Assembly: GCA_963696495.1 (NCBI GenBank)
Contig: CAVOKJ010000004.1
Location: 62,001 to 126,000, forward strand
Length of the DNA stretch: 64,000 nt
From: Bog-756 sp963696495
GTDB taxonomy: Bacteria; Actinomycetota; Acidimicrobiia; Acidimicrobiales; RAAP-2
Reading direction: 5' to 3'
This document shows positions 45,477 through 52,679 of the stretch, in pieces. Numbering within the stretch: position 1 is the stretch's first letter; each line of letters starts with the position of its first letter. The notes under the pieces are model-generated. The model was not told the origin of the DNA. It searched no databases and worked only from the letters and a program-made list of their open reading frames with translations. The position numbers and the translations under genes were made by a program.

Positions 45477-45647
45477 TTTATGGCACGGAGCCCGGGGCCG
45501 CTCGGTCGGTCCGGTGGTCGCCGACCCGGCGACCACCTCCGCCCGCCGGTGGCCCCGCCGTGGCCCATGGGCTGGCCTGGTGGCGACCGGGTAACGGCCC
45601 GGTGACGGTCCGGCCCGAACCGTGGTTTCCGTCCCCGGGGTCGATGG

Positions 45648-45653
45648 TAGGTT
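45648..45653 (+). promoter_or_regulatory. -10 box (TAGGTT) of the mscS-like gene
   Basis: TAGGTT ends 6 nt before the ATC at 45660. The TAG within it is also an in-frame stop, which prevents any start further upstream. Confidence 0.45.
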
Positions 45654-45659
45654 CCGACC

Positions 45660-46508
45660 ATCGACCTCCACTGGTTCCAGAACCATCTCCTGCCGGCCGT
45701 CGTCATCGTGTTGGGTGCGGGTGTTCTCGTGCGCTTCGCCCACTGGTTCGGGGGGCGTCGTCGCAGCTGGATCGACCGTCAGATCCGTCGACAGATCGAG
45801 GCGGGTGCCCTCGCCTCCGAGGGCCTCAAGCGCTCCCGCGCCGTGAGCGAGGCGGTCGAGTGGGCGGTCGTGGCGCTCGCCTCCTTCATCGCCGCCATCC
45901 TGGCCCTCGATCGCCTGGGCCTCCCCTTGACCACCCTCGTCGCACCGGCCACGGTCATCGGCATCGGGCTCGGCTTCGGTGCCCAGCAGATGGTCGGCGA
46001 CCTCCTCGCCGGGTTCTTCCTCCTGACCGAGCACCAGTTCGCCTTCGGCGACCTCATCGAGCTGTCCGTGCCGGGCCAGCAGGTGGGCGTCACCGGCACC
46101 GTCGAGGAGCTCACGCTGCGGGTCACCAAGCTGCGGACGTCGCAGGGGGAACTGGTGGTCGTGCCCAACAGCGCCCTCCGCCAGGTGACCAACCTGTCCA
46201 AGGACTGGTCGAAGGCGGTCATCGACATTCCGGTATCGGTGACCGAGGACCTGGCCATGGTCACCGACCTGTTGAAGGACGTGGTCGGGACGATGGCCGC
46301 CGATCCCCACTGGCGTGGGCTCCTCCTCGGCGATCCGGTGGTGGCCGGCGTCGAGACCATCGACGTCGGCTACGTGCAGCTCCGGCTCATCGCCAGAACC
46401 CTCCCCGGCCGCCAGTTCGAGGTGGCACGCGAGATCAGGCTGCGCGCCGCCACCGCACTGCGGAGCGCCGGTGTCGTGTCACCCTCGATCGGGGACGCCG
46501 CCCCGTAG
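45660..46508 (+). CDS. MscS-family mechanosensitive channel
   Basis: 282 aa if started at ATC 45660. It has an N-terminal helix (HLLPAVVIVLGAGVLVRFAHWF), a second (AVEWAVVALASFIAAILAL), the pore-lining TM3 (ATVIGIGLGFGAQQMVGDLLAGFFLLTE in part) and the beta domain (FAFGDLIELSVPGQQVGVTGTV, TSQGELVVVPNSALRQVTN). These are the core MscS features, so it is a small MscS-like channel releasing ions on hypo-osmotic stress. The start is uncertain: an in-frame stop at 45648 excludes upstream starts, ATC 45660 fits the leaderless geometry, CTG 45690 and GTG 45708 are alternatives that truncate the first helix. Confidence 0.82.
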   Translation: MDLHWFQNHLLPAVVIVLGAGVLVRFAHWFGGRRRSWIDRQIRRQIEAGALASEGLKRSRAVSEAVEWAVVALASFIAAILALDRLGLPLTTLVAPATVIGIGLGFGAQQMVGDLLAGFFLLTEHQFAFGDLIELSVPGQQVGVTGTVEELTLRVTKLRTSQGELVVVPNSALRQVTNLSKDWSKAVIDIPVSVTEDLAMVTDLLKDVVGTMAADPHWRGLLLGDPVVAGVETIDVGYVQLRLIARTLPGRQFEVAREIRLRAATALRSAGVVSPSIGDAAP

Positions 46509-46515
46509 GCCGACC

Positions 46516-47106
46516 ATGACCGACGACCCCGAGGAAACGGCCGCGATACCGGCGCAGCGGACGGAGAAGATGGTCCCCGCCGCCGCGGCCACCACCGTTG
46601 GCGCTGGCTCCGGTGCCGCTGACGGCGATCCCGGTCGGAGCGCTCCCGAGCCGGCCGAGGAGAGGTACAGCGCCCTCGTGGGCTTCATGTCGGTGCCCGT
46701 GCACCCGCGCGTCCCGATCCGCCGGTCGACGCTCCTGCTGGTGGTGGCCTTCCTCGGGTCGGCCACCCTGCTGTACTTCAATCCGCCGGCCAGCACGACG
46801 ACCGTCGTCCTGCACACGCCGAGCGGTGACTACGAGATCCCCGGGGCGACCAAGCTCCCCGCATCGGCCACGACCACGACCACGACCACGGCCACGACCA
46901 CGACCACCACCACCCGTCCCCCGGCGACCACCACGACCACCACCACCTATCCCTCGGCCACCACCACCTATCCGTCGACCACGACGACGACGCTGCGCGG
47001 CTCGGGCACCACCACGACGACGCGAGGGACGGTCGGCTCGTCGGGCACGACGACCACGACCATCGCTCCGGGACGCAGCGCCACCTCGTCCACCGCCACC
47101 CCCTGA
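46516..47106 (+). CDS. single-pass membrane protein with a long Thr-rich extracellular tail
   Basis: 196 aa. Short cytoplasmic head (1-70), transmembrane helix (about 71-90, STLLLVVAFLGSATLLYF), then a short globular stretch (VVLHTPSGDYEIPGATKLP) and about 80 residues dominated by Thr with Pro, Ser and Tyr. Such tails are typical O-mannosylation regions or wall-spanning stalks in actinobacteria. No enzyme motif is seen. ATG 46516 follows the MscS stop by 7 nt, so the genes are probably co-transcribed. Confidence 0.7.
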   Translation: MTDDPEETAAIPAQRTEKMVPAAAATTVGAGSGAADGDPGRSAPEPAEERYSALVGFMSVPVHPRVPIRRSTLLLVVAFLGSATLLYFNPPASTTTVVLHTPSGDYEIPGATKLPASATTTTTTTATTTTTTTRPPATTTTTTTYPSATTTYPSTTTTTLRGSGTTTTTRGTVGSSGTTTTTIAPGRSATSSTATP

Positions 47107-47135
47107 GCCACCCGCAGAGGGGGACGCCGCGCCGC

Positions 47136-47157
47136 TACCCGTCGACTACCCGTCGAC
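47136..47157. repeat. two tandem copies of an 11-bp unit spanning the stop codon of the LLM gene
   Basis: TACCCGTCGAC occurs at 47136-47146 and 47147-47157. On the coding (minus) strand the units read GTCGACGGGTA, and the TAG stop sits across the junction. Confidence 0.75.
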
Positions 47158-48126
47158 GAGCGGGACGACCTCGCTCCCGAAGGCGGCGATCTGGTCGCAC
47201 AGCTCCCCGACCGAACGCGAGGGGAAGCGCACCTGCACCTGACCCACTCGGGCGCGGCTGAACGTCCGCAGGTAGTCGGCCACCTGCTCGGCCGGCCCGG
47301 CCACCGTCCCGGGGGGAAGCTCGAGGCCGGCCGGTGGGGAGCCGACGAAGAGGCAGTCCGAGATCCCCCCGATGTCGAGGGGGGCACCGCCCCGGTACTG
47401 CTCGCGCAGCGTGGCCAACTCGGCCAGCAGCCCCACGTTCGGCCCCAGCGACTGCGGCAGCCAACCGTCGGCGTACCGGGCGGCCCGGCGGAGCGCGGCC
47501 GGTGACGAACCGCCGACCCAGATCGGCGGACGCGGCGACTGCACCGGGCGGGGCCGGAGCCCGAGGCCGGACGCCTCCCACCGCGGACCCGCGAGCACCG
47601 GGTACTCGTCGACGAGCCCGGCAGCCAGCCCGGCGATGGCCTCGTCGGTCGCCGGTCCCCGGTGGTCGAACTCCGGGCCCATCTGGTCGAACTCCTCGGT
47701 CACGTGCCCGGCGCCCACCCCGCAGATGACCCGTCCGTGGGACAGGGCGTCGAGGGTGGCGAACTCCTTGGCCGCCCGCAGCGGGTGGCGCAGGGCGATC
47801 ACGTAGATGTGGGAGAGCAGCCGGATCTCACTGGTGATCCCGGCCAGCCAGCCGAGGGTGGCGACGGTGTCGTACCAGACGGTGCTCATGGCGCCGGCGA
47901 GGCGCTCGGGGATGAACGTGTGGTCACAGACCCCGACGTAGAAGAACCCGGCCGCCTCGCAGGCCAGGGCCACGGCGGCCAGTTCGTCGGCGCCGGCCTC
48001 GCTCTCCCAGGGTTGGGCGTAGAGGGTCGACTGGGACTGCACGGGCAGCTGCATCCCGAAGACGGTGCGGCCCGCGGGCAGGACGGTGACGACGTCGGCC
48101 GGCGCAGGAATGGGGGAGGTGCTCAC
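47146..48126 (-). CDS. LLM-class flavin/F420-dependent oxidoreductase
   Basis: 326 aa. Luciferase-like TIM barrel: FGMQLPVQSQSTLYAQPWES, GVCDHTFIP, ISLSHIYVIALRHPLRAAKEF and GRVICGVGAGHVTEEF, then RPPIWVGGSSPAALRRAARYADGW, all standard for the F420-type branch. It is the last gene of the operon amidohydrolase - ACAD - ACAD - LLM, starting 4 nt after the upstream stop (GTG 48126). In such catabolic clusters this family often catalyses hydroxylations or reductions on CoA-linked intermediates, but the reaction here is unknown. Confidence 0.87.
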   Translation of the reverse strand: MSTSPIPAPADVVTVLPAGRTVFGMQLPVQSQSTLYAQPWESEAGADELAAVALACEAAGFFYVGVCDHTFIPERLAGAMSTVWYDTVATLGWLAGITSEIRLLSHIYVIALRHPLRAAKEFATLDALSHGRVICGVGAGHVTEEFDQMGPEFDHRGPATDEAIAGLAAGLVDEYPVLAGPRWEASGLGLRPRPVQSPRPPIWVGGSSPAALRRAARYADGWLPQSLGPNVGLLAELATLREQYRGGAPLDIGGISDCLFVGSPPAGLELPPGTVAGPAEQVADYLRTFSRARVGQVQVRFPSRSVGELCDQIAAFGSEVVPLVDG

Positions 48127-48130
48127 CGGA

Positions 48131-49168
48131 TCAACGTACGCCGTCCGCGGGCAACGCGCCGTGTGCGCCGGAACCCGGAGGGACGAGCGAACCGGCCAGG
48201 GACTCGGCCAGCGCGCCCTCCCTCCCGAACTGCGTGGCCAGCACCCGGGCCCGCTTGAAGGCCAGGTGGGCCGGGATCTCCCAGGTGAACCCCATGCCGC
48301 CGTGCACCTGGATGCAGGACCGGCCGTTGACCACCGCCGCCTCGTCGGCCAGGAGCTTGGCGCCGGCCGCGGCGATGCCGGCATCGCCCACGTCGGGCTG
48401 GTCGACGGTGACGGCTGCCGCCTGCACGGCGCAGCGGGCCAACTCGGTGCGCACCGCCATGTCGGCGCACAGGTGCTTCACCGCCTGGAACCCGCCGATC
48501 GCCCGTCCGAACTGGCGGCGGTGCTTGGCGTACTCGACGGCCAGCCCGGTGGTCCACGCCGCCGAGCCGACCTGGAGCGCCGCCGTGAGCACCATGCCGT
48601 CCCTCCTCCACCATGCGGCGATGTCCGGCCCGGCGACCGGTGTCCCCTCCGGCAGCCGGGGTGTCGACCACACCGGCGTGAGGGGATCCATCGGGCGTGA
48701 CAGCCGGGTGGCGTCGACGGACCGGGGCTCGACGGCCTCCACGCCCTCGTCCGACAGCACCAACAGGACGTCGAGGTCGTCGAGCCACTCGATGACGGTG
48801 GGGACGACGGCCCCGGTGCGTCCGTCCCGGTCCACCTCGACCAGGCCGACCACCACCGACCCGTCATCGGCGCCGTCGACGAGCCCGGCGGCCAGGTGGG
48901 AGGCGACCAGCGGGCCCGGGATGAGGGCCCGGCCCAGCTCCTCGAAGACCAGCGCCGCCTCGGCCAGGCCGAGACCGACACCTCCCGCCTCCTCGGCCAG
49001 GCACAGGTTGAACACGCCGGCCTCGCCCAGGGTGCGCCAGCCCGATCGGTCGACGACCCGGTCGGCCAGCTCGAGCGCGCGCAGGTCCTCGAGGGCGAAC
49101 TGGCCCTCGCAGAGGCGCCGCACCCCTTCGGCCAGGTCGGTCTGGAACTCACTGAGCTCGAAGTCCAC
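48131..49168 (-). CDS. acyl-CoA dehydrogenase, small partner subunit
   Basis: 345 aa, shorter than typical homotetrameric enzymes and weaker in family motifs: FNLCLAEEAGGVGLGLAEAA, YAKHRRQFGRAIGGFQAVKH, IQVHGGMGFTWEIPAHL. It is the second of an adjacent pair; in mycobacteria such pairs (FadE26-27, FadE28-29 and FadE31-32) form alpha2beta2 enzymes that act on steroid side chains. The conserved ring of the FAD site is present but the catalytic Glu position was not resolved. The preceding gene ends 14 nt upstream. The final 25 residues are less conserved. Confidence 0.83.
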   Translation of the reverse strand: MDFELSEFQTDLAEGVRRLCEGQFALEDLRALELADRVVDRSGWRTLGEAGVFNLCLAEEAGGVGLGLAEAALVFEELGRALIPGPLVASHLAAGLVDGADDGSVVVGLVEVDRDGRTGAVVPTVIEWLDDLDVLLVLSDEGVEAVEPRSVDATRLSRPMDPLTPVWSTPRLPEGTPVAGPDIAAWWRRDGMVLTAALQVGSAAWTTGLAVEYAKHRRQFGRAIGGFQAVKHLCADMAVRTELARCAVQAAAVTVDQPDVGDAGIAAAGAKLLADEAAVVNGRSCIQVHGGMGFTWEIPAHLAFKRARVLATQFGREGALAESLAGSLVPPGSGAHGALPADGVR

Positions 49169-49182
49169 GCGTCCGACCCCCC

Positions 49183-50460
49183 CTACGGCGCCGACACCGA
49201 CGGCGTCGCACTGCCCGTGGCCACCGACGGCGCCGCACCACCCGAGCCCGCCGCACCACCCGAGGCCACGGTCGGCTCCTTGGGCAGGCCGAGGATGCGC
49301 TCGCCCACGATGTTCCGTTGGATCTGTGACGTGCCGGCGGCGATGGTCAGCGAGATGCCCCGCAGCCAGTCCTCGACCATCGCCTGCGCCGGGAGGGGAC
49401 CGTCGCCGTCGGCGCCCTCGAGGTCGTCGGCGGCGAGGCCGGCCCGCCCGAGCAGGGAGAGGGAGAACTCACCGAGCCTGGTCCGCGCCTCGGTGTAGGC
49501 CAGTTTGAAGAGGGTGCCGCCGATGCCGGGAACACCGGTGCGGGCCGCCTGGGAGACGTTGCGCTTGGTCAGCGCGGTGAGCGCGTCGAGTTCGGCGCGC
49601 AGATGGCCGGCTTGGCGGCGCACGCCCGGATCGGACCACGCGCCGGTGCGGCGGGCCAGCGCCACCGTCGCCGACAGCATCTCGATCGCCTCCAACAGGT
49701 CGCCGACGAAGGCGGTGCCCCGCTCGAAGCTGAGCGTGACCATGGTCACCCTCCACCCGTCGTTCTCCTCGCCGACGCGGTTGGCCACCGGCACCCGGAC
49801 CTCGTCGAGGAAGAGCTCGGCGAACTCGGTCGAGCCGGCGATGGTGGTGAGGGGGCGGATCTCGATGCCGGGTGTGTCCATGGGGAGGATGAGCCACGAG
49901 ATCCCGCGGTGGCGGCTGTCCTCGGCACCGGTCCGCACCAACAGCTCGCAGTAGTCGGCCACCTCGGCGTGCGACGTCCAGATCTTGGATCCGGTGATCA
50001 CGTACTCGTCGCCGTCCCGAACGGCACGGGTACGCATGGAGGCGAGGTCGCTCCCGGCCTCGGGCTCGGAGAACCCCTGGCACCAGACCTCGTCGCCCCG
50101 CAGGATGGGCGGGAGGAACCGCGTGCGCTGCTCGGGCGTGCCCTCGGCGACGATGGTCGGCCCGGCGTGGAGCAGCCCGACGAAGTTGACGCCGACATAA
50201 GGGGCGTGGGCCCGCTCGAGCTCCTCTTTGAAGATGAGCTCCTCGACGGCCGACGAGCCCCGGCCACCACCCTCGGCGGGCCAGTCCACCCCGGCGTAGC
50301 CGGCGTCGAACAGGAGCCGCTGCCAGTGGGTGTCGTAGGCGCGGCGACCGGGCCAGTCGTCGGGGGAGGGCTTGGGGGGGAGACCGGGAACGGTCTCGGC
50401 CAGCCAGCGGCGCAGCTCACCCCGGAACGCCTGTTCGGCGTCGGTGTATCGCAGATCCAT
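49183..50460 (-). CDS. acyl-CoA dehydrogenase, large partner subunit
   Basis: 425 aa. Full ACAD domains: N-terminal helical part, mid-barrel WCQGFSEPEAGSDLASMRTRAV and YVITGSKIWTSHAEVADYC, and the C-terminal SQIQRNIVGERILGLPKEP motif. The last 30 or so residues (TVASGGAAGSGGAAPSVATG and onward) are a low-complexity Ala/Gly/Ser/Thr/Pro tail. Together with the smaller partner downstream it is predicted to form a heteromeric dehydrogenase for a bulky acyl-CoA. The start ATG at 50460 is 27 nt after the amidohydrolase stop. Confidence 0.88.
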   Translation of the reverse strand: MDLRYTDAEQAFRGELRRWLAETVPGLPPKPSPDDWPGRRAYDTHWQRLLFDAGYAGVDWPAEGGGRGSSAVEELIFKEELERAHAPYVGVNFVGLLHAGPTIVAEGTPEQRTRFLPPILRGDEVWCQGFSEPEAGSDLASMRTRAVRDGDEYVITGSKIWTSHAEVADYCELLVRTGAEDSRHRGISWLILPMDTPGIEIRPLTTIAGSTEFAELFLDEVRVPVANRVGEENDGWRVTMVTLSFERGTAFVGDLLEAIEMLSATVALARRTGAWSDPGVRRQAGHLRAELDALTALTKRNVSQAARTGVPGIGGTLFKLAYTEARTRLGEFSLSLLGRAGLAADDLEGADGDGPLPAQAMVEDWLRGISLTIAAGTSQIQRNIVGERILGLPKEPTVASGGAAGSGGAAPSVATGSATPSVSAP

Positions 50461-50487
50461 GGAGGGGCGCGGCCTACGCCGGGGGCG

Positions 50488-51687
50488 TCACTTGAAGTCG
50501 AGGCCGTAGAGCTTGATGGCGTTGCCCCGCACGATCTTGTACACCTGCTCGTCGGTCAGGTCCTTCATCTGCTTCTCGGCGATCTGGCGGGTCTGGGGCC
50601 AGGTGGAGTCGGAGTGGGGGTAGTCGGATTCGTAGGTGATGTTGTCGACCCCGACCGACTCCACGTTCTTCAGCCCGAAGGCGTCGTCGAAGAAGCAGCC
50701 GAAGATCTGGCGGTGGAAGTAGGTCGAGGGGGGCTCGGGCACGATGTCGGCCACGCCGCCCCAGCCGCGGTTCTCCTCCCACACCTTGTCGGCGCGCTCG
50801 AGGATGTAGGGGATCCAGCCGATCTGTCCCTCGGCGTAGGCCAGTTTGAGCTCGGGGAACCGGACCAGCACACCGGAGAACATGAAGTCCACCATCGAGT
50901 AGGTGGCGTTGGAGTGGGTGAGCGTCGAGCCGACGGCCGGTGGCGCATCGGCCGACGTGGACGGCATCTTCGACGAGGAGCCGATGTGCATGTTCACGAC
51001 CGTGCCGGTGTCGGAGCAGGCCCGGAAGAACGGGTCCCAGTAGTGGGAGGGATCGTGAATGGAGGGGAGGCCGAGGAACGGCGGGATCTCGCTGAAGCAG
51101 ACGGCCCGCACGCCACGGGCGGCGTTGCGGAGGACCTCCTCGGCGGCGAGCTCGGCGTCCCACAGGGGGATGAGGGTGAGTGGGATGAGCCGACCCTTGG
51201 CCTCGGGCCCGCACCACTCCTCGACCATCCAGTCGTTGTACGCCTTCACACACAGGAGGGCGAGCTCTTTGTCCTGGGCCTCGGTGAACGTCTGGCCGCA
51301 GAAGCGGGGGAAGGTGGGGAAGCAGAGCGACGCCTCGAGATGGTTGAGGTCCATGTCCTCGAGCCGCGGCGCGACCTCGTAGGACCCGGGCCGCATGTCC
51401 TCGTAGGTGATCCCGTGCATGGTCACCTCGTCGCGGGGGACGCCGACGGCCGAGTCCACCCGGAGCAGGGGGCGCTTCAGGTCCTCGTAGTACCACCAGT
51501 CGGTGGGCCGTCCCTTCGACCCGGGCTTGACCGTGAGCTTGCCGCCGATGTAGGTGATCTCGCCCATCGGGGCGCGCACGATGCGGGGTGCGACCTCGTG
51601 GTACTTGTTCGGGAGGCGGTCGCTCCACACGGTGGCGGGCTCCACCACGTGATCGTCGACGGAGATGATCCAGGGCATGTCGGCCAT
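50488..51687 (-). CDS. metal-dependent amidohydrolase (amidohydrolase 2/ACMSD-like family)
   Basis: 399 aa. N-terminal MPWIISVDDHVVEPATVW supplies a D-H-x-x-E variant of the metal site, later MHIGSSSKMP (His) and YESDYPHSDSTWPQ (Asp). It is the usual actinobacterial amidohydrolase found beside acyl-CoA genes; it may decarboxylate or hydrolyse a carboxylated intermediate. The start ATG at 51687 lies 6 nt after TACACT and 21 nt from a CTGACG-N3-CGTCAG palindrome, so it heads a leaderless, regulated operon with the ACAD pair and LLM gene. Confidence 0.83.
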   Translation of the reverse strand: MADMPWIISVDDHVVEPATVWSDRLPNKYHEVAPRIVRAPMGEITYIGGKLTVKPGSKGRPTDWWYYEDLKRPLLRVDSAVGVPRDEVTMHGITYEDMRPGSYEVAPRLEDMDLNHLEASLCFPTFPRFCGQTFTEAQDKELALLCVKAYNDWMVEEWCGPEAKGRLIPLTLIPLWDAELAAEEVLRNAARGVRAVCFSEIPPFLGLPSIHDPSHYWDPFFRACSDTGTVVNMHIGSSSKMPSTSADAPPAVGSTLTHSNATYSMVDFMFSGVLVRFPELKLAYAEGQIGWIPYILERADKVWEENRGWGGVADIVPEPPSTYFHRQIFGCFFDDAFGLKNVESVGVDNITYESDYPHSDSTWPQTRQIAEKQMKDLTDEQVYKIVRGNAIKLYGLDFK

Positions 51688-51693
51688 GGACCG

Positions 51694-51699
51694 AGTGTA
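51694..51699 (-). promoter_or_regulatory. -10 box (TACACT) of the amidohydrolase-ACAD-LLM operon
   Basis: TACACT on the minus strand is 6 nt before ATG 51687 and about 8 nt from the palindrome at 51708-51722. Confidence 0.5.
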
Positions 51700-51707
51700 A
51701 CCCTGTT

Positions 51708-51722
51708 CTGACGGTGCGTCAG
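51708..51722. promoter_or_regulatory. 15-bp palindromic operator candidate (CTGACGGTGCGTCAG)
   Basis: Perfect palindrome CTGACG-GTG-CGTCAG, upstream of the -10 box and so covering the -35/spacer region of this promoter. Confidence 0.65.
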
Positions 51723-51765
51723 GTGGTCGGCGACGGGCCGGCGGCCCGACGGCGCGCCCTGGCGC

Positions 51766-52575
51766 TCAGACCATGGCCACGCCGCCGTTGGGGCGCAGCA
51801 CCTGGCCCGTCATGAACCGTGAGGCGTCCGAGGCGAGGTAGAGGACGGCGCCGGCGATGTCCTCGGGTTCACCGACCGAGCGCAGCGGGGCACCCTTGCG
51901 CATGGCGGTGACCAGGGCGTCCTGCATCGTCTCGTCGTAGCTGCCGTCGGGGAGCTTGAAGTAGCCGGTGGTCATGCCGGTGATGACGAAGCCGGGGGCC
52001 ACGGCGTTGACCCGGACGTGGAACTTGCCGACCTCGACGGCCAGCGTCTTGGTCATCTGGTTCACCCCGGCCTTGCAGATGGCGTAGCTCACGATGTTGG
52101 GACTGGGCGTGTCGGCGGCGGCCGACGAGGTGTTGATGATGCTGCCGCCCTCGGGCTGGGTGACCATGACACGGCCGGCGGCCTGGCATCCGAAGAACAC
52201 CCCCTTCAGGTTGACGGCCAGGATCCGGTCGAGGTCCTCCTCCGGCTCGTCGAGGAACGGACCCCCGAGCATGATGCCGGCGATGTTGCACCAGACGTGG
52301 ATGCCCCCGTGGTCGGCGACCACGCGATCGGCCAGCGCGTCGACGTCCGTCCGCACCGACACGTCGAGGGCGACCCCCTCGCCCGCTCCACCGTTGGTGG
52401 CGATCTCCTCGGCCGTGGCCTGCGCCGAGTCGCCGTCGATGTCGGCGCACACCACCGTGGCGCCGGCCCCGGCCAGTGCCAGGGCGCTGGCCCGGCCGAT
52501 GCCGCTCCCGGCACCGGTCACGACCGCCACCTTCCCGTCGACGCGGAACGATTCGATGAGGGTGGTTGCTTCCAT
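51766..52575 (-). CDS. short-chain dehydrogenase/reductase
   Basis: 269 aa. Classical SDR: cofactor motif VAVVTGAGSGIGRASALALA, CNIAGIML (NNAG position), catalytic S/Y/K in INTSSAAADTPSPNIVSYAICKAG, and a C-terminal FMTGQVLRPNGGVAMV. Asp in VVCADIDGD favours NAD(H). Substrate unknown, but its location among acyl-CoA and amidohydrolase genes suggests a hydroxy- or keto-intermediate. Start ATG 52575 with GGGAG about 9 nt upstream. It is not clearly operonic with the genes downstream (78-bp gap, different regulation). Confidence 0.88.
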   Translation of the reverse strand: MEATTLIESFRVDGKVAVVTGAGSGIGRASALALAGAGATVVCADIDGDSAQATAEEIATNGGAGEGVALDVSVRTDVDALADRVVADHGGIHVWCNIAGIMLGGPFLDEPEEDLDRILAVNLKGVFFGCQAAGRVMVTQPEGGSIINTSSAAADTPSPNIVSYAICKAGVNQMTKTLAVEVGKFHVRVNAVAPGFVITGMTTGYFKLPDGSYDETMQDALVTAMRKGAPLRSVGEPEDIAGAVLYLASDASRFMTGQVLRPNGGVAMV

Positions 52576-52679
52576 GTCGGGTCTCTCCCTCGTTGGGGTC
52601 GCGGGCAGGTGCGCTGCCGGACGGGCATGGTCTGCCGTCGGGGGAAGAGTAGGGGATGGCGCTCCGGGGGAGCGGGCGA

